This document shows, one piece after another, positions 18,103-26,414 of a DNA stretch of 64,000 bases. This DNA comes from an uncultured Bacillota bacterium (GTDB lineage: Bacteria; Bacillota; Dehalobacteriia; UBA7702): positions 25,909 through 89,908 of the forward strand of contig CAKUYE010000010.1 in the NCBI GenBank assembly GCA_934702375.1, written 5' to 3'. The translations under genes and the position numbers were made by a program. The notes under the pieces were generated by a model, which worked only from the letters and a program-made list of their open reading frames with translations, was not told where the DNA came from and ran no database searches. The first letter of the stretch is position 1, and every line of letters starts with the position of its first letter.

Positions 18103-18107
18103 AAATA

Positions 18108-18149
18108 AACCCGAAGGATGATGGTTTTGCCATCGTCCTTCGGGTTTTG
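18108..18149. terminator. Bidirectional terminator between NUDIX gene and hcp
   Basis: A 17-bp stem (18108-18124 with 18130-18146, one mismatch) with a TTTTG-type loop. It has T runs on one side and A runs on the other, and serves both converging transcripts. Confidence 0.88.
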
Positions 18150-18166
18150 TTGTGTGGGAAAGAATT

Positions 18167-19753
18167 TTAGCCAAGGATTGCCTTGAGATCTTCCTCCGGA
18201 GTGGAAATGGGGTGCAGTTGGAACGTATCGACCAAGAATTTGGTGACTCCCGGGGTAAGGCAAGCCGGTAAAGACGGCCCAAGATAAATGTTCTTGATCC
18301 CCAGGTGAAGCAGAGTAAGAAGGATCGCCACGGCTTTCTGTTCGTACCAGGATAAAACCATGGTTAAGGGCAGGTCGTTTACTTCGCAATGAAATACTTG
18401 GGCCAGGGCTGCAGCTACCTTAATAGCGCCGTAAGCGTCATTGCATTGGCCCACATCCATCAACCGGGGCAGACCGGCAACGGTTCCAAGCTCCAAATCG
18501 TTAAAGCGGAATTTTCCGCAGGCCAGAGTCAGGATCAAGGTATCCGGAGGGGTTTGCTTTACAAATTCCGTGAAGTAGCTGCGGCTTTTGCGGACACCAT
18601 CGCAGCCGCCTACCAGAAAGATGTGCTTTAATTCCCCTTCCTTTACCGCTGCTGCGACTTCTTCTGCATGGGAAAGGATGGCTTCATGACCAAAGCCGGT
18701 GGTCATAGTCGTACCGCCGTTAAGACCGGTATGATGTTGGGGCTCTTTATAGCCGCCAAGCTCCAGTGCTTTTTGAATCACGGCAGAAAAATCTTTATCT
18801 TCTCCGATATGAGGTGCATCGGGCCAGGATACCGGGCCGGTGGTGAAAATGCGGTCGCTGTAGCTGGGTTTTTGCGGCATCAGGCAGTTTGTGGTGAAAA
18901 GGATTGGGGCCGGTACGCCATCGAATTCATGCTTTTGATTCTGCCAAGCCGTGCCGAAATTTCCTTTGAGATGCTTGTACTTTTTGAGCTGAGGATAACC
19001 GTGGGCCGGCAGCATCTCCCCATGGGTATAGATGTTGATACCCTTTCCTTCCGTCTGCTTTAAGAGTTCTTCCAGATCCTGAAGGTCGTGACCGGTGATG
19101 ATGATAAAGGGGCCGGGTTCAATGGTAAGCTCCACTTTTTGGGGGGTTGGTGCTCCGTAGGTTCCGTGGTTGGCATCATCCAGCAATTCCATGCAGCGAA
19201 GATTGGCTTCCCCAAGATCCATATTGAGCTGAATCAGTTCTTCGGTACTGTGGTTTTCCGCCAGAGCGGCTAAGCCTTTACAGAGGAATTTTGCCAAGGC
19301 ATCGTCTTTACGGCCCAGGTGTAATGCATGATAGGCATAGGCCGCCATTCCCCGCAGGCCAAAAAGAAGCAATGACTTCAAGGATTTTACGTCATCTTCT
19401 GCATTCCATATTTGGCGAATATTATATTCTCCGTAGACATCTCCGCCGCAATGGCAACTGGCGCCGACAACATTTGCTTTTTCCTCGCGGATTTTTGCCA
19501 AAACCTCGTCCAAAGCATCGGCATCGAAGTTTACGTTGGTCAACGTGGTAAATAAGCCTTCCACGATGGTTTCGTACGCCTGTTCTTCTTTTGCGGTTTT
19601 TATTGCCAGTTGGGCCAGGCCGATGAGGGCTCCGGTCACTTCATCCTGTATCCCTGCAATTTCTGCGGTTTTGCCGCAGACACCGGTACTTCCTTCGCAG
19701 CCGGTTCCTTTTGCTGTCTGTTCACATTGATAGCAAAACATTTTTTGATCCAT
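18167..19753 (-). CDS. hcp: Hydroxylamine reductase / hybrid cluster protein
   Basis: Cytoplasmic hybrid cluster protein of 528 residues, which reduces hydroxylamine and in several bacteria acts as an NO reductase or S-nitrosylase in nitrosative-stress defence. The N-terminus carries the cubane-cluster cysteines in the short-spacing form typical of anaerobes (MFCYQCEQTAKGTGCEG...CGK). Ligands of the hybrid 4Fe-2O-2S cluster are visible downstream: Cys/His/Glu in segments such as SCHCGGDVYGEYN, TNCLMPQKPSY, LVGGCDGVRKSRSYFTEF and GQCNDAYGAIKVA. An AGGAGG ribosome site precedes the start. It is the second gene of an operon, 18 bp after a two-cluster ferredoxin-like protein, and is divergent from a Crp/Fnr-family gene that probably controls it. 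Confidence 0.96.
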   Translation of the reverse strand: MDQKMFCYQCEQTAKGTGCEGSTGVCGKTAEIAGIQDEVTGALIGLAQLAIKTAKEEQAYETIVEGLFTTLTNVNFDADALDEVLAKIREEKANVVGASCHCGGDVYGEYNIRQIWNAEDDVKSLKSLLLFGLRGMAAYAYHALHLGRKDDALAKFLCKGLAALAENHSTEELIQLNMDLGEANLRCMELLDDANHGTYGAPTPQKVELTIEPGPFIIITGHDLQDLEELLKQTEGKGINIYTHGEMLPAHGYPQLKKYKHLKGNFGTAWQNQKHEFDGVPAPILFTTNCLMPQKPSYSDRIFTTGPVSWPDAPHIGEDKDFSAVIQKALELGGYKEPQHHTGLNGGTTMTTGFGHEAILSHAEEVAAAVKEGELKHIFLVGGCDGVRKSRSYFTEFVKQTPPDTLILTLACGKFRFNDLELGTVAGLPRLMDVGQCNDAYGAIKVAAALAQVFHCEVNDLPLTMVLSWYEQKAVAILLTLLHLGIKNIYLGPSLPACLTPGVTKFLVDTFQLHPISTPEEDLKAILG

Positions 19754-19771
19754 AAAATAAATGCCTCCTGT

Positions 19772-20575
19772 TTAGAATTTCTCGGTTTTTAGTATGTCCC
19801 CTTCTGCGGAAATCGTTACAATATTTAAGGGGAGTTTTTTCCCGCTGTTGGCAATGGCTGTTTTTACCATTTTTTCCATACCGCCGCAGCAAGGTACCTC
19901 CATACGGGTCAGGGTGATATCCTTGATGGTATTGGCGGAAAAGATTTCCGTTAATTTTTCGCTGTAGTCCATGTCATCCAATTTAGGGCAGCCTACTAAA
20001 GTAATGCGGCCTTTGATGAAATCCTCATGAAATCCGTTGTAGGCATAGGCGCTGCAATCGGCAGCCACCAAAATGGATGCGTTTTCGTAAAACGGCGCCG
20101 TAGTCGGCAGCAGCTTGATTTGTACCGGCCACTGGGAAAGCATTCCCTTGGCGGCGGTTTTGGGGGTTTTCACTGTGTTTTCCTGAGGTTTCAGACTGCG
20201 GACGGTATGCACGGAACATCCGCAGGCCAAAGTCTCTTCTTTTTTCTTTTCCCGGGAATGGGTTGGCTTCTTTGTTTCTGTTTCTGCTTTTGTTTTTTGA
20301 TGCTTCCTTGGGGAATGAATTGTCTTGTGCCGGCGCATAGAGTGTACTTCCGTATTTTTTGTGGGGTCTGTAAAGGGAAGCGCTTCCCGTTCTTCAAAAG
20401 AGATTGCATCCTGAGGGCAGACCGGCAGGCAGTTGCCGAGACCGTCACAATAGTCTTCCCGAATCAGGGTTGCTTTGCCGTTGCGTATGGCGAGAGCACC
20501 TTCGGCACAGGCGTTGGCGCAAAGGCCGCAGCCGTCGCAGCGTTCCTCATCAATCTTAATTATTTTTCTTATCAT
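19772..20575 (-). CDS. 4Fe-4S ferredoxin-like protein of the hcp operon
   Basis: A 267-residue iron-sulfur protein, the likely electron carrier or maturation partner of Hcp. The start is ATG 20575 with a strong GGAGGG ribosome site; an upstream in-frame extension would run through the promoter. Residues about 13-60 form a bacterial ferredoxin domain with two clusters (CDGCGLCANAC and CDGLGNCLPVC). A Lys/Arg-rich linker (about 75-115) follows, then CGCS and a C-terminal domain with further cysteines (VGCPKLDD and EVPCCGGMEK). Similar proteins often neighbour hcp in anaerobic Bacillota. It is distinct from enterobacterial Hcr, which is a flavin reductase. The function of the C-terminal domain is unknown to me. 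Confidence 0.85.
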   Translation of the reverse strand: MIRKIIKIDEERCDGCGLCANACAEGALAIRNGKATLIREDYCDGLGNCLPVCPQDAISFEEREALPFTDPTKNTEVHSMRRHKTIHSPRKHQKTKAETETKKPTHSREKKKEETLACGCSVHTVRSLKPQENTVKTPKTAAKGMLSQWPVQIKLLPTTAPFYENASILVAADCSAYAYNGFHEDFIKGRITLVGCPKLDDMDYSEKLTEIFSANTIKDITLTRMEVPCCGGMEKMVKTAIANSGKKLPLNIVTISAEGDILKTEKF

Positions 20576-20591
20576 GGAGTGTCCCTCCTCC

Positions 20592-20650
20592 TTGTTTTTC
20601 TGGTTACAGTATAGTATAATGTGCTTAGAAAATATGTTGGAAAACCAACA
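20592..20650. promoter_or_regulatory. Divergent promoters and palindromic operator of the hcp/Crp-like pair
   Basis: The plus-strand promoter for the regulator gene is TTGTTT (20592-20597), 17 bp, TATAAT (20615-20620). A perfect palindrome TGTTGG-AAAA-CCAACA occupies 20635-20650. On the minus strand the -10 TATACT at 20613-20608 places the palindrome centre about 41 bp before the predicted transcription start, the class II activator spacing of Crp/Fnr proteins. For the regulator's own transcript it falls about 15 bp downstream of the start, a repressing position. Confidence 0.7.
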
Positions 20651-20663
20651 AAGGAGATATTTC

Positions 20664-21323
20664 ATGGAAAAATACCTGGATGTGATCGCCGGTTCGTATC
20701 TTTTTCAGGGAGTCGCTCCGGAGCAGATCGCAGAAATGTTAAAATGCCTCAATGCTTTTCAGAAAAGTTATTCCCGAGGGGAAGTGGTCTTTGCCGATGG
20801 AGATGCTGTGACCGTATTGGGTTTGGTGTTGAAAGGCAGCGTGTTTTTGCAAAAAACCGACTATCAGGGAAATACGCTGTTAATGGCAAGAGTCGGTACC
20901 GGAGAGCTTTTTGGAGAAGCTTTGGCTTGTATCGGCATGAAGGAGAGCGATGTGGAAGTCGTTGCGGCGGAAAATGCGGAAATCCTGTTTCTGGATGTGA
21001 GCCGCGTTACCACGACTTGCTCTTCTGCCTGTATTTTTCATCGTCAGGTCATTAAAAATCTGCTGATGGGCATTGCCGGCAAAAACCATATGCTGAATCA
21101 GAAAATGGAGCATCTCTCTAAGCGAACGACCCGGGAGAAGCTGCTTTCCTATCTTTCTTCCTTTCATCGCAACAGTGAGGATGAATGGTTCTCGATTCCT
21201 TTGAATCGCCAACAGCTGGCGGATTATCTTTGTGTGGATCGGTCTGCTATGTCCTGGGAGCTTTGTCGTATGCGGGATGAAGGTCTGCTGGAATTTCACA
21301 AAAATCGTTTTCATCTTTTATGA
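20664..21323 (+). CDS. Crp/Fnr-family transcriptional regulator (probable hcp regulator)
   Basis: A 219-residue cAMP-receptor-like transcription factor. The N-terminal half is a cyclic-nucleotide-binding-type beta roll (about 15-120, with GEVVFADGD and GTGELFGEALA), followed by a long dimerisation helix and a C-terminal winged helix with recognition segment NRQQLADYLCVDRSAMSWELCRM. It lacks the N-terminal cysteine set of classical Fnr; scattered cysteines (for example CSSAC near 120-124) leave the sensed signal open. ATG 20664 has an AAAGGAG ribosome site. Its divergence from the hcp operon and the shared palindrome suggest an HcpR-like role in nitrosative stress; this is inferred from context, not from a diagnostic motif. 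Confidence 0.88.
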   Translation: MEKYLDVIAGSYLFQGVAPEQIAEMLKCLNAFQKSYSRGEVVFADGDAVTVLGLVLKGSVFLQKTDYQGNTLLMARVGTGELFGEALACIGMKESDVEVVAAENAEILFLDVSRVTTTCSSACIFHRQVIKNLLMGIAGKNHMLNQKMEHLSKRTTREKLLSYLSSFHRNSEDEWFSIPLNRQQLADYLCVDRSAMSWELCRMRDEGLLEFHKNRFHLL

Positions 21324-21358
21324 TATTTTATCTTTTTCCATAGGATTGGAGGACGGAA

Positions 21359-22225
21359 ATGCTTGAATTAAAGATCATTACAGGGATGTCCGGTGCCGGT
21401 AAAACCCAGTTGCTGCGCATTATGGAGGATTTTGGTTATTATGCCGTCGATCATTTGCCGGTGGAATTGATTGTGGATCTGATCAGGATTCTGAATTCCG
21501 ATGAACGCAAGGTTGAAAAGGCCGCCATTGTTGTGGATATCCGTGAAAACGGACATTTTCATTCTTTCTTTCACAATATTGACCGTTTGCGGAAGGAAGA
21601 TGTGCAAACGGAGATCATTTACTTGGAGGCGGAAAAAAATGTGCTGCTGCGGCGGTTTCATGAGACCCGACGGCGGCATCCTCTGGGCAGTGATATACGG
21701 ATTCTTTCCGCCATTGAAGAGGAAGAAAAAATCATGGCTCCGGTACGAAAGATTGCCGACCGAAAAATCGATACCACTTATATGAGCGGAACGACACTTC
21801 GAGATTATATTCGGGCCCTTTACGGCGGCAGTATTCGCAGCCGCCTTATGGTGAGCGTTGTGTCTTTTGGCTATAAATACGGTGTGCCTCAGGATGCGGA
21901 TTACGTGTTTGACGTGCGATTTTTGCCAAATCCCTTTTACGATGAGTTTTTGAAGCCCCTTACCGGGAAGGATGAGGCTGTCGGCGATTATATTATGTCT
22001 GCACCGGAATCCGTTGCCTTTTTGGAGCGGCTTCGGGATTTTCTTGGCTTCATCCTGGAACAGTTTGAGCGCCGCAGCCGGGACAATTTGGTGATTGCGG
22101 TAGGCTGTACCGGCGGTCAGCATCGCAGTGTCTTTTTTGCGGAAAAAGTCGGCGAATTCTTGAAAGAATCCGGCTACATTCACACTGTAAACCATAATGA
22201 TATCTGGCGTGGGGGGCAAAGATGA
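21359..22225 (+). CDS. rapZ: RapZ/YvcJ family nucleotide-binding protein
   Basis: A 288-residue P-loop protein of the RapZ (YvcJ) family. Walker A GMSGAGKT lies at residues 9-16. The middle contains the conserved DIRENGHF and EAEKNVLLRRFHETRRRHPL segments. The C-terminal half holds the family motifs SFGYKYGVPQDADYVFDVRFLPNPFY and GCTGGQHRSVF. In Enterobacteria RapZ steers RNase E to the GlmZ small RNA; in Gram-positives it hydrolyses nucleotides and links to competence and the envelope. It opens the conserved rapZ-yvcK-whiA cluster and overlaps yvcK by 4 bp (ATGA). Length is normal for the family. Confidence 0.95.
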   Translation: MLELKIITGMSGAGKTQLLRIMEDFGYYAVDHLPVELIVDLIRILNSDERKVEKAAIVVDIRENGHFHSFFHNIDRLRKEDVQTEIIYLEAEKNVLLRRFHETRRRHPLGSDIRILSAIEEEEKIMAPVRKIADRKIDTTYMSGTTLRDYIRALYGGSIRSRLMVSVVSFGYKYGVPQDADYVFDVRFLPNPFYDEFLKPLTGKDEAVGDYIMSAPESVAFLERLRDFLGFILEQFERRSRDNLVIAVGCTGGQHRSVFFAEKVGEFLKESGYIHTVNHNDIWRGGQR

Positions 22226-23457
22226 GCCGACGAAATCTCAATTACCGCCGTGGATTGATGCCTTATATCTTTATGGCGGTTTTTCTGATGCTTTTGGGTA
22301 TCTGCTTCCCCATTGCTCGCTATGGACACCTTTTTGGAGTAACGCTGCCTACGGGTATTTTTGCTACGATTATTATCTGGATTTTCAGCGTTTCTTTGGT
22401 GTTGACCGGCCTTTGGCTGATTTTATTTGCCCGAAGCAAATATCTTCGCCAACGGCAGCTGGCTCGGCGCAGAGCTGCTGTGCGGGCGGCTGCGGCACGC
22501 AGCCGTAAGCTGGAAAGCGGATTCTATATCACCGCCATCGGCGGCGGAACCGGTCTTTCCACCATCTTGAAGGGATTAAAGGAAATCAGCAGCCATATCA
22601 GCGCCATTGTGACCGTAACGGATAACGGCGGCAGCTCCGGCCGATTGCTGGAAGGCAATACGGTGGTGCCGCCGGGGGATATCCGCAACTGTCTGGTAGC
22701 CCTTTCCCCTCGGGAAGGGATTCTTGAAGATATGTTTCACTACCGTTTTGAACAGCCGGAGGAATTGCGCGGTCACTCTTTGGGAAACCTGATGATAGCC
22801 GGTCTTGCGGATTTTACCGGAGATATGGCAAAAGCCATTCGTGATATCGGTCGGATCTTAAATATCCGGGGGAATGTCATTCCGGTAACGTTGGATGACG
22901 TTACTTTGGGCGCAGTGATGAACGACGGAGAAGAGCTTCTTGGTGAAACGACCATCGTAAAAGACCGCCGCAGTATTCGGGAAGTCTTTTTGCAGCCCCG
23001 CAATGCAGAGGTGAATATTGATGCCGTCGATGCCATCATTGCCGCCGATATTATTCTCCTTGGCCCCGGAAGCCTGTACACCAGCATTATTCCCAACCTT
23101 CTCGTTCCCGGGATTCTGGAGGCTTTGCAGCAGACCAAAGCGCCGGTGTGGTATGTTGCCAACATTATGACCCAGCGGGGGGAAACGGAGGGATATGATC
23201 TTTCCGATCATATTGAGGCCATCGTCAGTCTTTCGGAAGAACCGTTTCTTACCGGAGTGGTGGTGAATACCGCGAAGGTGGATGATTTTTCCGTGGAAAC
23301 CTACCGCAAGGGCGGTCTTTCTCAGGTGGAAAACGATATGAAGGCCATACGTAAGTATGACTTGCGCGTTGTGGGTTTGCCTTTGGCGAAAAAGGATGGA
23401 TTTATTCAGCATGATGCAGAAATGCTGGCGAAGTTTGTGGCTTCGGGAAAATTTTAG
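22222..23457 (+). CDS. yvcK: YvcK-type gluconeogenesis/morphogenesis factor
   Basis: A 411-residue member of the CofD-like YvcK family, which binds UDP-sugars and coordinates peptidoglycan synthesis with gluconeogenic growth. Two hydrophobic segments at the N-terminus (about 13-33 and 40-65) precede the soluble core, so this version is membrane-tethered, unlike the short Bacillus protein. The core begins with ITAIGGGTGLSTILKGLK and keeps VTVTDNGGSSGRLL, PPGDIRNCLVAL and GPGSLYTSIIPNLLV, all family hallmarks. It overlaps rapZ by 4 bp and is followed 9 bp later by whiA. Confidence 0.94.
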   Translation: MSRRNLNYRRGLMPYIFMAVFLMLLGICFPIARYGHLFGVTLPTGIFATIIIWIFSVSLVLTGLWLILFARSKYLRQRQLARRRAAVRAAAARSRKLESGFYITAIGGGTGLSTILKGLKEISSHISAIVTVTDNGGSSGRLLEGNTVVPPGDIRNCLVALSPREGILEDMFHYRFEQPEELRGHSLGNLMIAGLADFTGDMAKAIRDIGRILNIRGNVIPVTLDDVTLGAVMNDGEELLGETTIVKDRRSIREVFLQPRNAEVNIDAVDAIIAADIILLGPGSLYTSIIPNLLVPGILEALQQTKAPVWYVANIMTQRGETEGYDLSDHIEAIVSLSEEPFLTGVVVNTAKVDDFSVETYRKGGLSQVENDMKAIRKYDLRVVGLPLAKKDGFIQHDAEMLAKFVASGKF

Positions 23458-23466
23458 GAGTGGATC

Positions 23467-24411
23467 ATGTCTTTCTCATCGGAAACAAAAAAACAGATAT
23501 CCCAGCGCATCAGCGGCAGCTCCTGCTGTCAAATGGCAGAATTTTTGGCTTTGACAAAGAGTGACGGTACCATTGGCATCCATGGCCGCGACGGTTTGGT
23601 GCTGGCGGTAACGACGGAAAATGCCGCTGTGGCAAAAAAAATATACAAGCTTTCTAAGGAATTGTTTCAGCAGCCCGGGAAGCTCCTTGTCTATAAAAAC
23701 ACGCGCTTGAAAAAAAACAATCGCTATGAGATCCGTATTCCTTATCAGGATGATGTAAAAGCGATCTTTGTTCGTTTGGGCATCATGAATGACGATGGCA
23801 GCTGGGGTGATCTTTCAAAAAATACATTCCCTTTTGATTCCGTAAAAAAGGATTGCTGCAAACGTTCTTATCTTCGCGGTGCCTTTTTGGGCAGCGGATC
23901 GGTGAATAATCCCGAAGGTGCCTACCATTTGGAAATTGTCAGTGCCTATCCGGAGCAAGCCGAAGGGCTGCAGCAGCTGATGGCGGATTTTGATATCCAC
24001 GGAAAAATCTGTAAACGAAAAAATCAGTACGTGCTGTATCTGAAAAATGCGGATCAGATTTCTGAATTTTTGATTAATATCGGTGCGCATCAGGCATTAT
24101 TGGCCTTTGAAAGTGAACGCGTCCGGAAAGGAATGTTTAACAATATCAATCGCCAGAGAAATTTTGATATGGCGAATCTGGAAAAAACGGTAAATTCCTC
24201 CATGGAACAGTGCCATGCCATTCGTAAAATTGAAGAGACTATCGGTTTTGACAGTCTTACGCCGGCATTAAAGGAGGCCGCAATATTGCGAAAGGACAAT
24301 CCGGACCTCTCTTTGGCGGAATTGGCGGCTTTGGCCAGTCCGCCGGTGGGTAAAAGCGGGATGAATCACCGTTTAAAAAAGTTGCGCGAAATTGCAGAAA
24401 ATTTGTCTTAA
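23467..24411 (+). CDS. whiA: Sporulation/cell-division regulator WhiA
   Basis: A 314-residue WhiA, a DNA-binding protein built from a degenerate LAGLIDADG homing-endonuclease fold plus a C-terminal helix-turn-helix. The N-terminal half shows SSCCQMAEFLALTKSDGTI and the second LAGLIDADG-like part RSYLRGAFLGSGSVNNPEGAYHLE. The C-terminal HTH includes LKEAAILRKDNPDLSLAELAAL and ends GKSGMNHRLKKLREIA, the conserved WhiA signature. It controls cell division and chromosome segregation genes in non-sporulating as well as sporulating Gram-positives. It sits in the canonical rapZ-yvcK-whiA order with an AGGAG site before ATG. Confidence 0.96.
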   Translation: MSFSSETKKQISQRISGSSCCQMAEFLALTKSDGTIGIHGRDGLVLAVTTENAAVAKKIYKLSKELFQQPGKLLVYKNTRLKKNNRYEIRIPYQDDVKAIFVRLGIMNDDGSWGDLSKNTFPFDSVKKDCCKRSYLRGAFLGSGSVNNPEGAYHLEIVSAYPEQAEGLQQLMADFDIHGKICKRKNQYVLYLKNADQISEFLINIGAHQALLAFESERVRKGMFNNINRQRNFDMANLEKTVNSSMEQCHAIRKIEETIGFDSLTPALKEAAILRKDNPDLSLAELAALASPPVGKSGMNHRLKKLREIAENLS

Positions 24412-24508
24412 TGCCGGAATATGGGTTTTTTTATAATAAGAGCCGTGGTATAATAAAACGAGGTGTATATATTAGATATGTTGCTTGTTAAAATACCGGA
24501 GAGTTGGA

Positions 24509-26344
24509 ATGAAAAATATTAATGATAAAATTACACAGGCCGTATTGAGCGGAGATCTGGAAGGCGTTCGCACCAATGTGCAAACAGCACTGGAATGGAA
24601 TTACGATGTGACCGATATTCTCAACAATGGCCTGCTGAAAGCCATGCATATTATCGGCAATCGCTTTGAGCGCAATGAGATCTATGTGACGGAACTTCTT
24701 GTTTCTGCCCGAGGCGTTCACGAAGGGATCAATGTGATCCGTCCGTATCTGATGGAACGAGGGGAATCTCTGCCGCGGCGGGGCAAAATCGTAATCGGTA
24801 CCGTTGCCGGCGATCTTCATGATATCGGCAAAAATCTTCTCGGTCTGATGCTGGAAGCCCGAGGCTTTGAAGTGATCGACCTCGGTGTGGATGTTTCCGC
24901 CACCGCTTTTGTGGAGGCTGTCAGCCGACACCAACCGGATGTGCTTTGTCTTTCCGCATTGCTCACCACAACGGTGAAAGCCGTAGGAAGTACCATTGAA
25001 GCCCTTTCCGGTGTAAAACAGAGCGGACACCGGGTCAATATCGTTGTAGGCGGTGCCGCCCTGCGAGAAGAGATCGCATCAGCTTTGGGTGCCGACGGAT
25101 ACGCTCCCGATGCCGTGAGCGGTGCCAATCTTATTGAGGAAATGGTTCAGCGGGAACAGGCTTATTCTTCCGGTCACACATTGGCCGGGGCCTATGGTCT
25201 TGATGAAATCGAATCCCTGCAGGTAGCGTTTAAGGCGCTGACCGGAGTTCATATGGTGATCGTGGATCGCCGCGGTATTCCTTTTGTGGGCGGAGAAGCT
25301 TTTGCCTCCTGCTCTCGAAAATGCAAAGATCGGATCCAGCTCCTTGGCGGTTCTCATTTGCGTTCACCGCTGCACCAGACTATGACCGGAAATGACAGCG
25401 CCTGTGCCGTAGCCTACCGCTGCCGCTGCGGCTTGATGGAATTGAGCTTTCCGATCAATGGGGAAAACGGTTCTCTGGGAACGATTCTATGCGGTCATTT
25501 TCTGTTGGAAAATGATCTCCCGGCGGAAAAAGTTCCCGAGGATGTGCCGGTGTTAAGTGAGACCCAGTGCGATGCTCTTTGTCGTTATGTGGGGCTTACC
25601 GGCAGGAAAATCGCAGAATTGGTCGATAGTCTTTCTGTTCGTCAACAGTTGGAAGGACAACAGAAGACTTATGTCGAATTTATGAAAAAGCAGCGCAAAT
25701 TGGAAGAGGATCTGAAGGAAGCCGAGCTTTCTGCTTTGCAGTATCAGGTGAATCCCCATTTTCTCTTTAATTCGCTGAATACCATTGCCCGGGTTGCCCT
25801 GATTGAAGGAGACAAGCATACCGAAAAATTGGTTTCGGCTTTGGCGCGGCTGATGCGTTACAGCCTTTATCAGGTAAAAGCTACGGTAACTTTGGAAGAA
25901 GAAGTAAAAACCGTAACCGACTATCTCATGATCCAGGAAACCCGCTTCCAGGGCAGATTGAGTCATCGCATTGATGTGGAACCTTCCATTCTTATGGCAA
26001 AGATGCCTTGCATGATTCTGCAGCCGCTGGTAGAAAATGCCTGTCAGCATGGCTTGGAGCCTACCAAACGCGGTGGCATTATCTCGATTCAGGGCTGGTT
26101 GGAAAACGGCAATGTTTTCCTGGAGGTTTCGGATAATGGCGTTGGCATGACCGAAGAACAAAAAAAGAGCATCTTTACTCTTGAAGATATTCATTCCACA
26201 AAAGGCGGCCAGGTCAGCGGGATCGGCATGAATAATGTTTTGAGTCGTTTGCAATTCTTCTTCGGCAGCGACTGCGCCTGGGATATTTACAGCGTATTGA
26301 ATAAGGGGACGACTTTGCAGCTTTCCTTCCCCTTAATGAAATAA
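24509..26344 (+). CDS. Corrinoid-binding, PocR-domain sensor histidine kinase (LytS type)
   Basis: A 611-residue sensor without membrane segments. Order: a methionine-synthase-like helical cap (about 1-85); a B12-binding Rossmann domain (about 92-215) with the base-off motif D102-x-H104-x-x-G107 (GDLHDIG), whose histidine would be the lower axial cobalt ligand; a PocR-type ligand domain (about 225-385) rich in cysteines (CSRKC, CRCG); a short coiled coil; and a LytS/YesM-type kinase with H417 in NPHFLFNSLN and ATP-binding motifs VENACQHGL and VSDNGVGM. The corrinoid module resembles MtaC/MtbC-type corrinoid proteins, here fused to a sensor. Start ATG 24509 has a GGAG site; an upstream ATG at 24485 is less likely. 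It is followed 70 bp later by its probable response regulator. The signal is presumably corrinoid or its alkylation state together with a small PocR ligand; this is inferred. Confidence 0.9.
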   Translation: MKNINDKITQAVLSGDLEGVRTNVQTALEWNYDVTDILNNGLLKAMHIIGNRFERNEIYVTELLVSARGVHEGINVIRPYLMERGESLPRRGKIVIGTVAGDLHDIGKNLLGLMLEARGFEVIDLGVDVSATAFVEAVSRHQPDVLCLSALLTTTVKAVGSTIEALSGVKQSGHRVNIVVGGAALREEIASALGADGYAPDAVSGANLIEEMVQREQAYSSGHTLAGAYGLDEIESLQVAFKALTGVHMVIVDRRGIPFVGGEAFASCSRKCKDRIQLLGGSHLRSPLHQTMTGNDSACAVAYRCRCGLMELSFPINGENGSLGTILCGHFLLENDLPAEKVPEDVPVLSETQCDALCRYVGLTGRKIAELVDSLSVRQQLEGQQKTYVEFMKKQRKLEEDLKEAELSALQYQVNPHFLFNSLNTIARVALIEGDKHTEKLVSALARLMRYSLYQVKATVTLEEEVKTVTDYLMIQETRFQGRLSHRIDVEPSILMAKMPCMILQPLVENACQHGLEPTKRGGIISIQGWLENGNVFLEVSDNGVGMTEEQKKSIFTLEDIHSTKGGQVSGIGMNNVLSRLQFFFGSDCAWDIYSVLNKGTTLQLSFPLMK

Positions 26345-26414
26345 AATAATATAACAGAAAAAATCAGCACAAACAGAACAAAGGGGTAATCCCTGAAAAG
26401 AAAGAGGTAATAGT

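Noticed and set aside
20576..20665. A longer start (20665) for the ferredoxin-like protein of the hcp operon
   Set aside because: The added 30 residues cross the divergent promoters and palindrome; ATG 20575 has the strong ribosome site.
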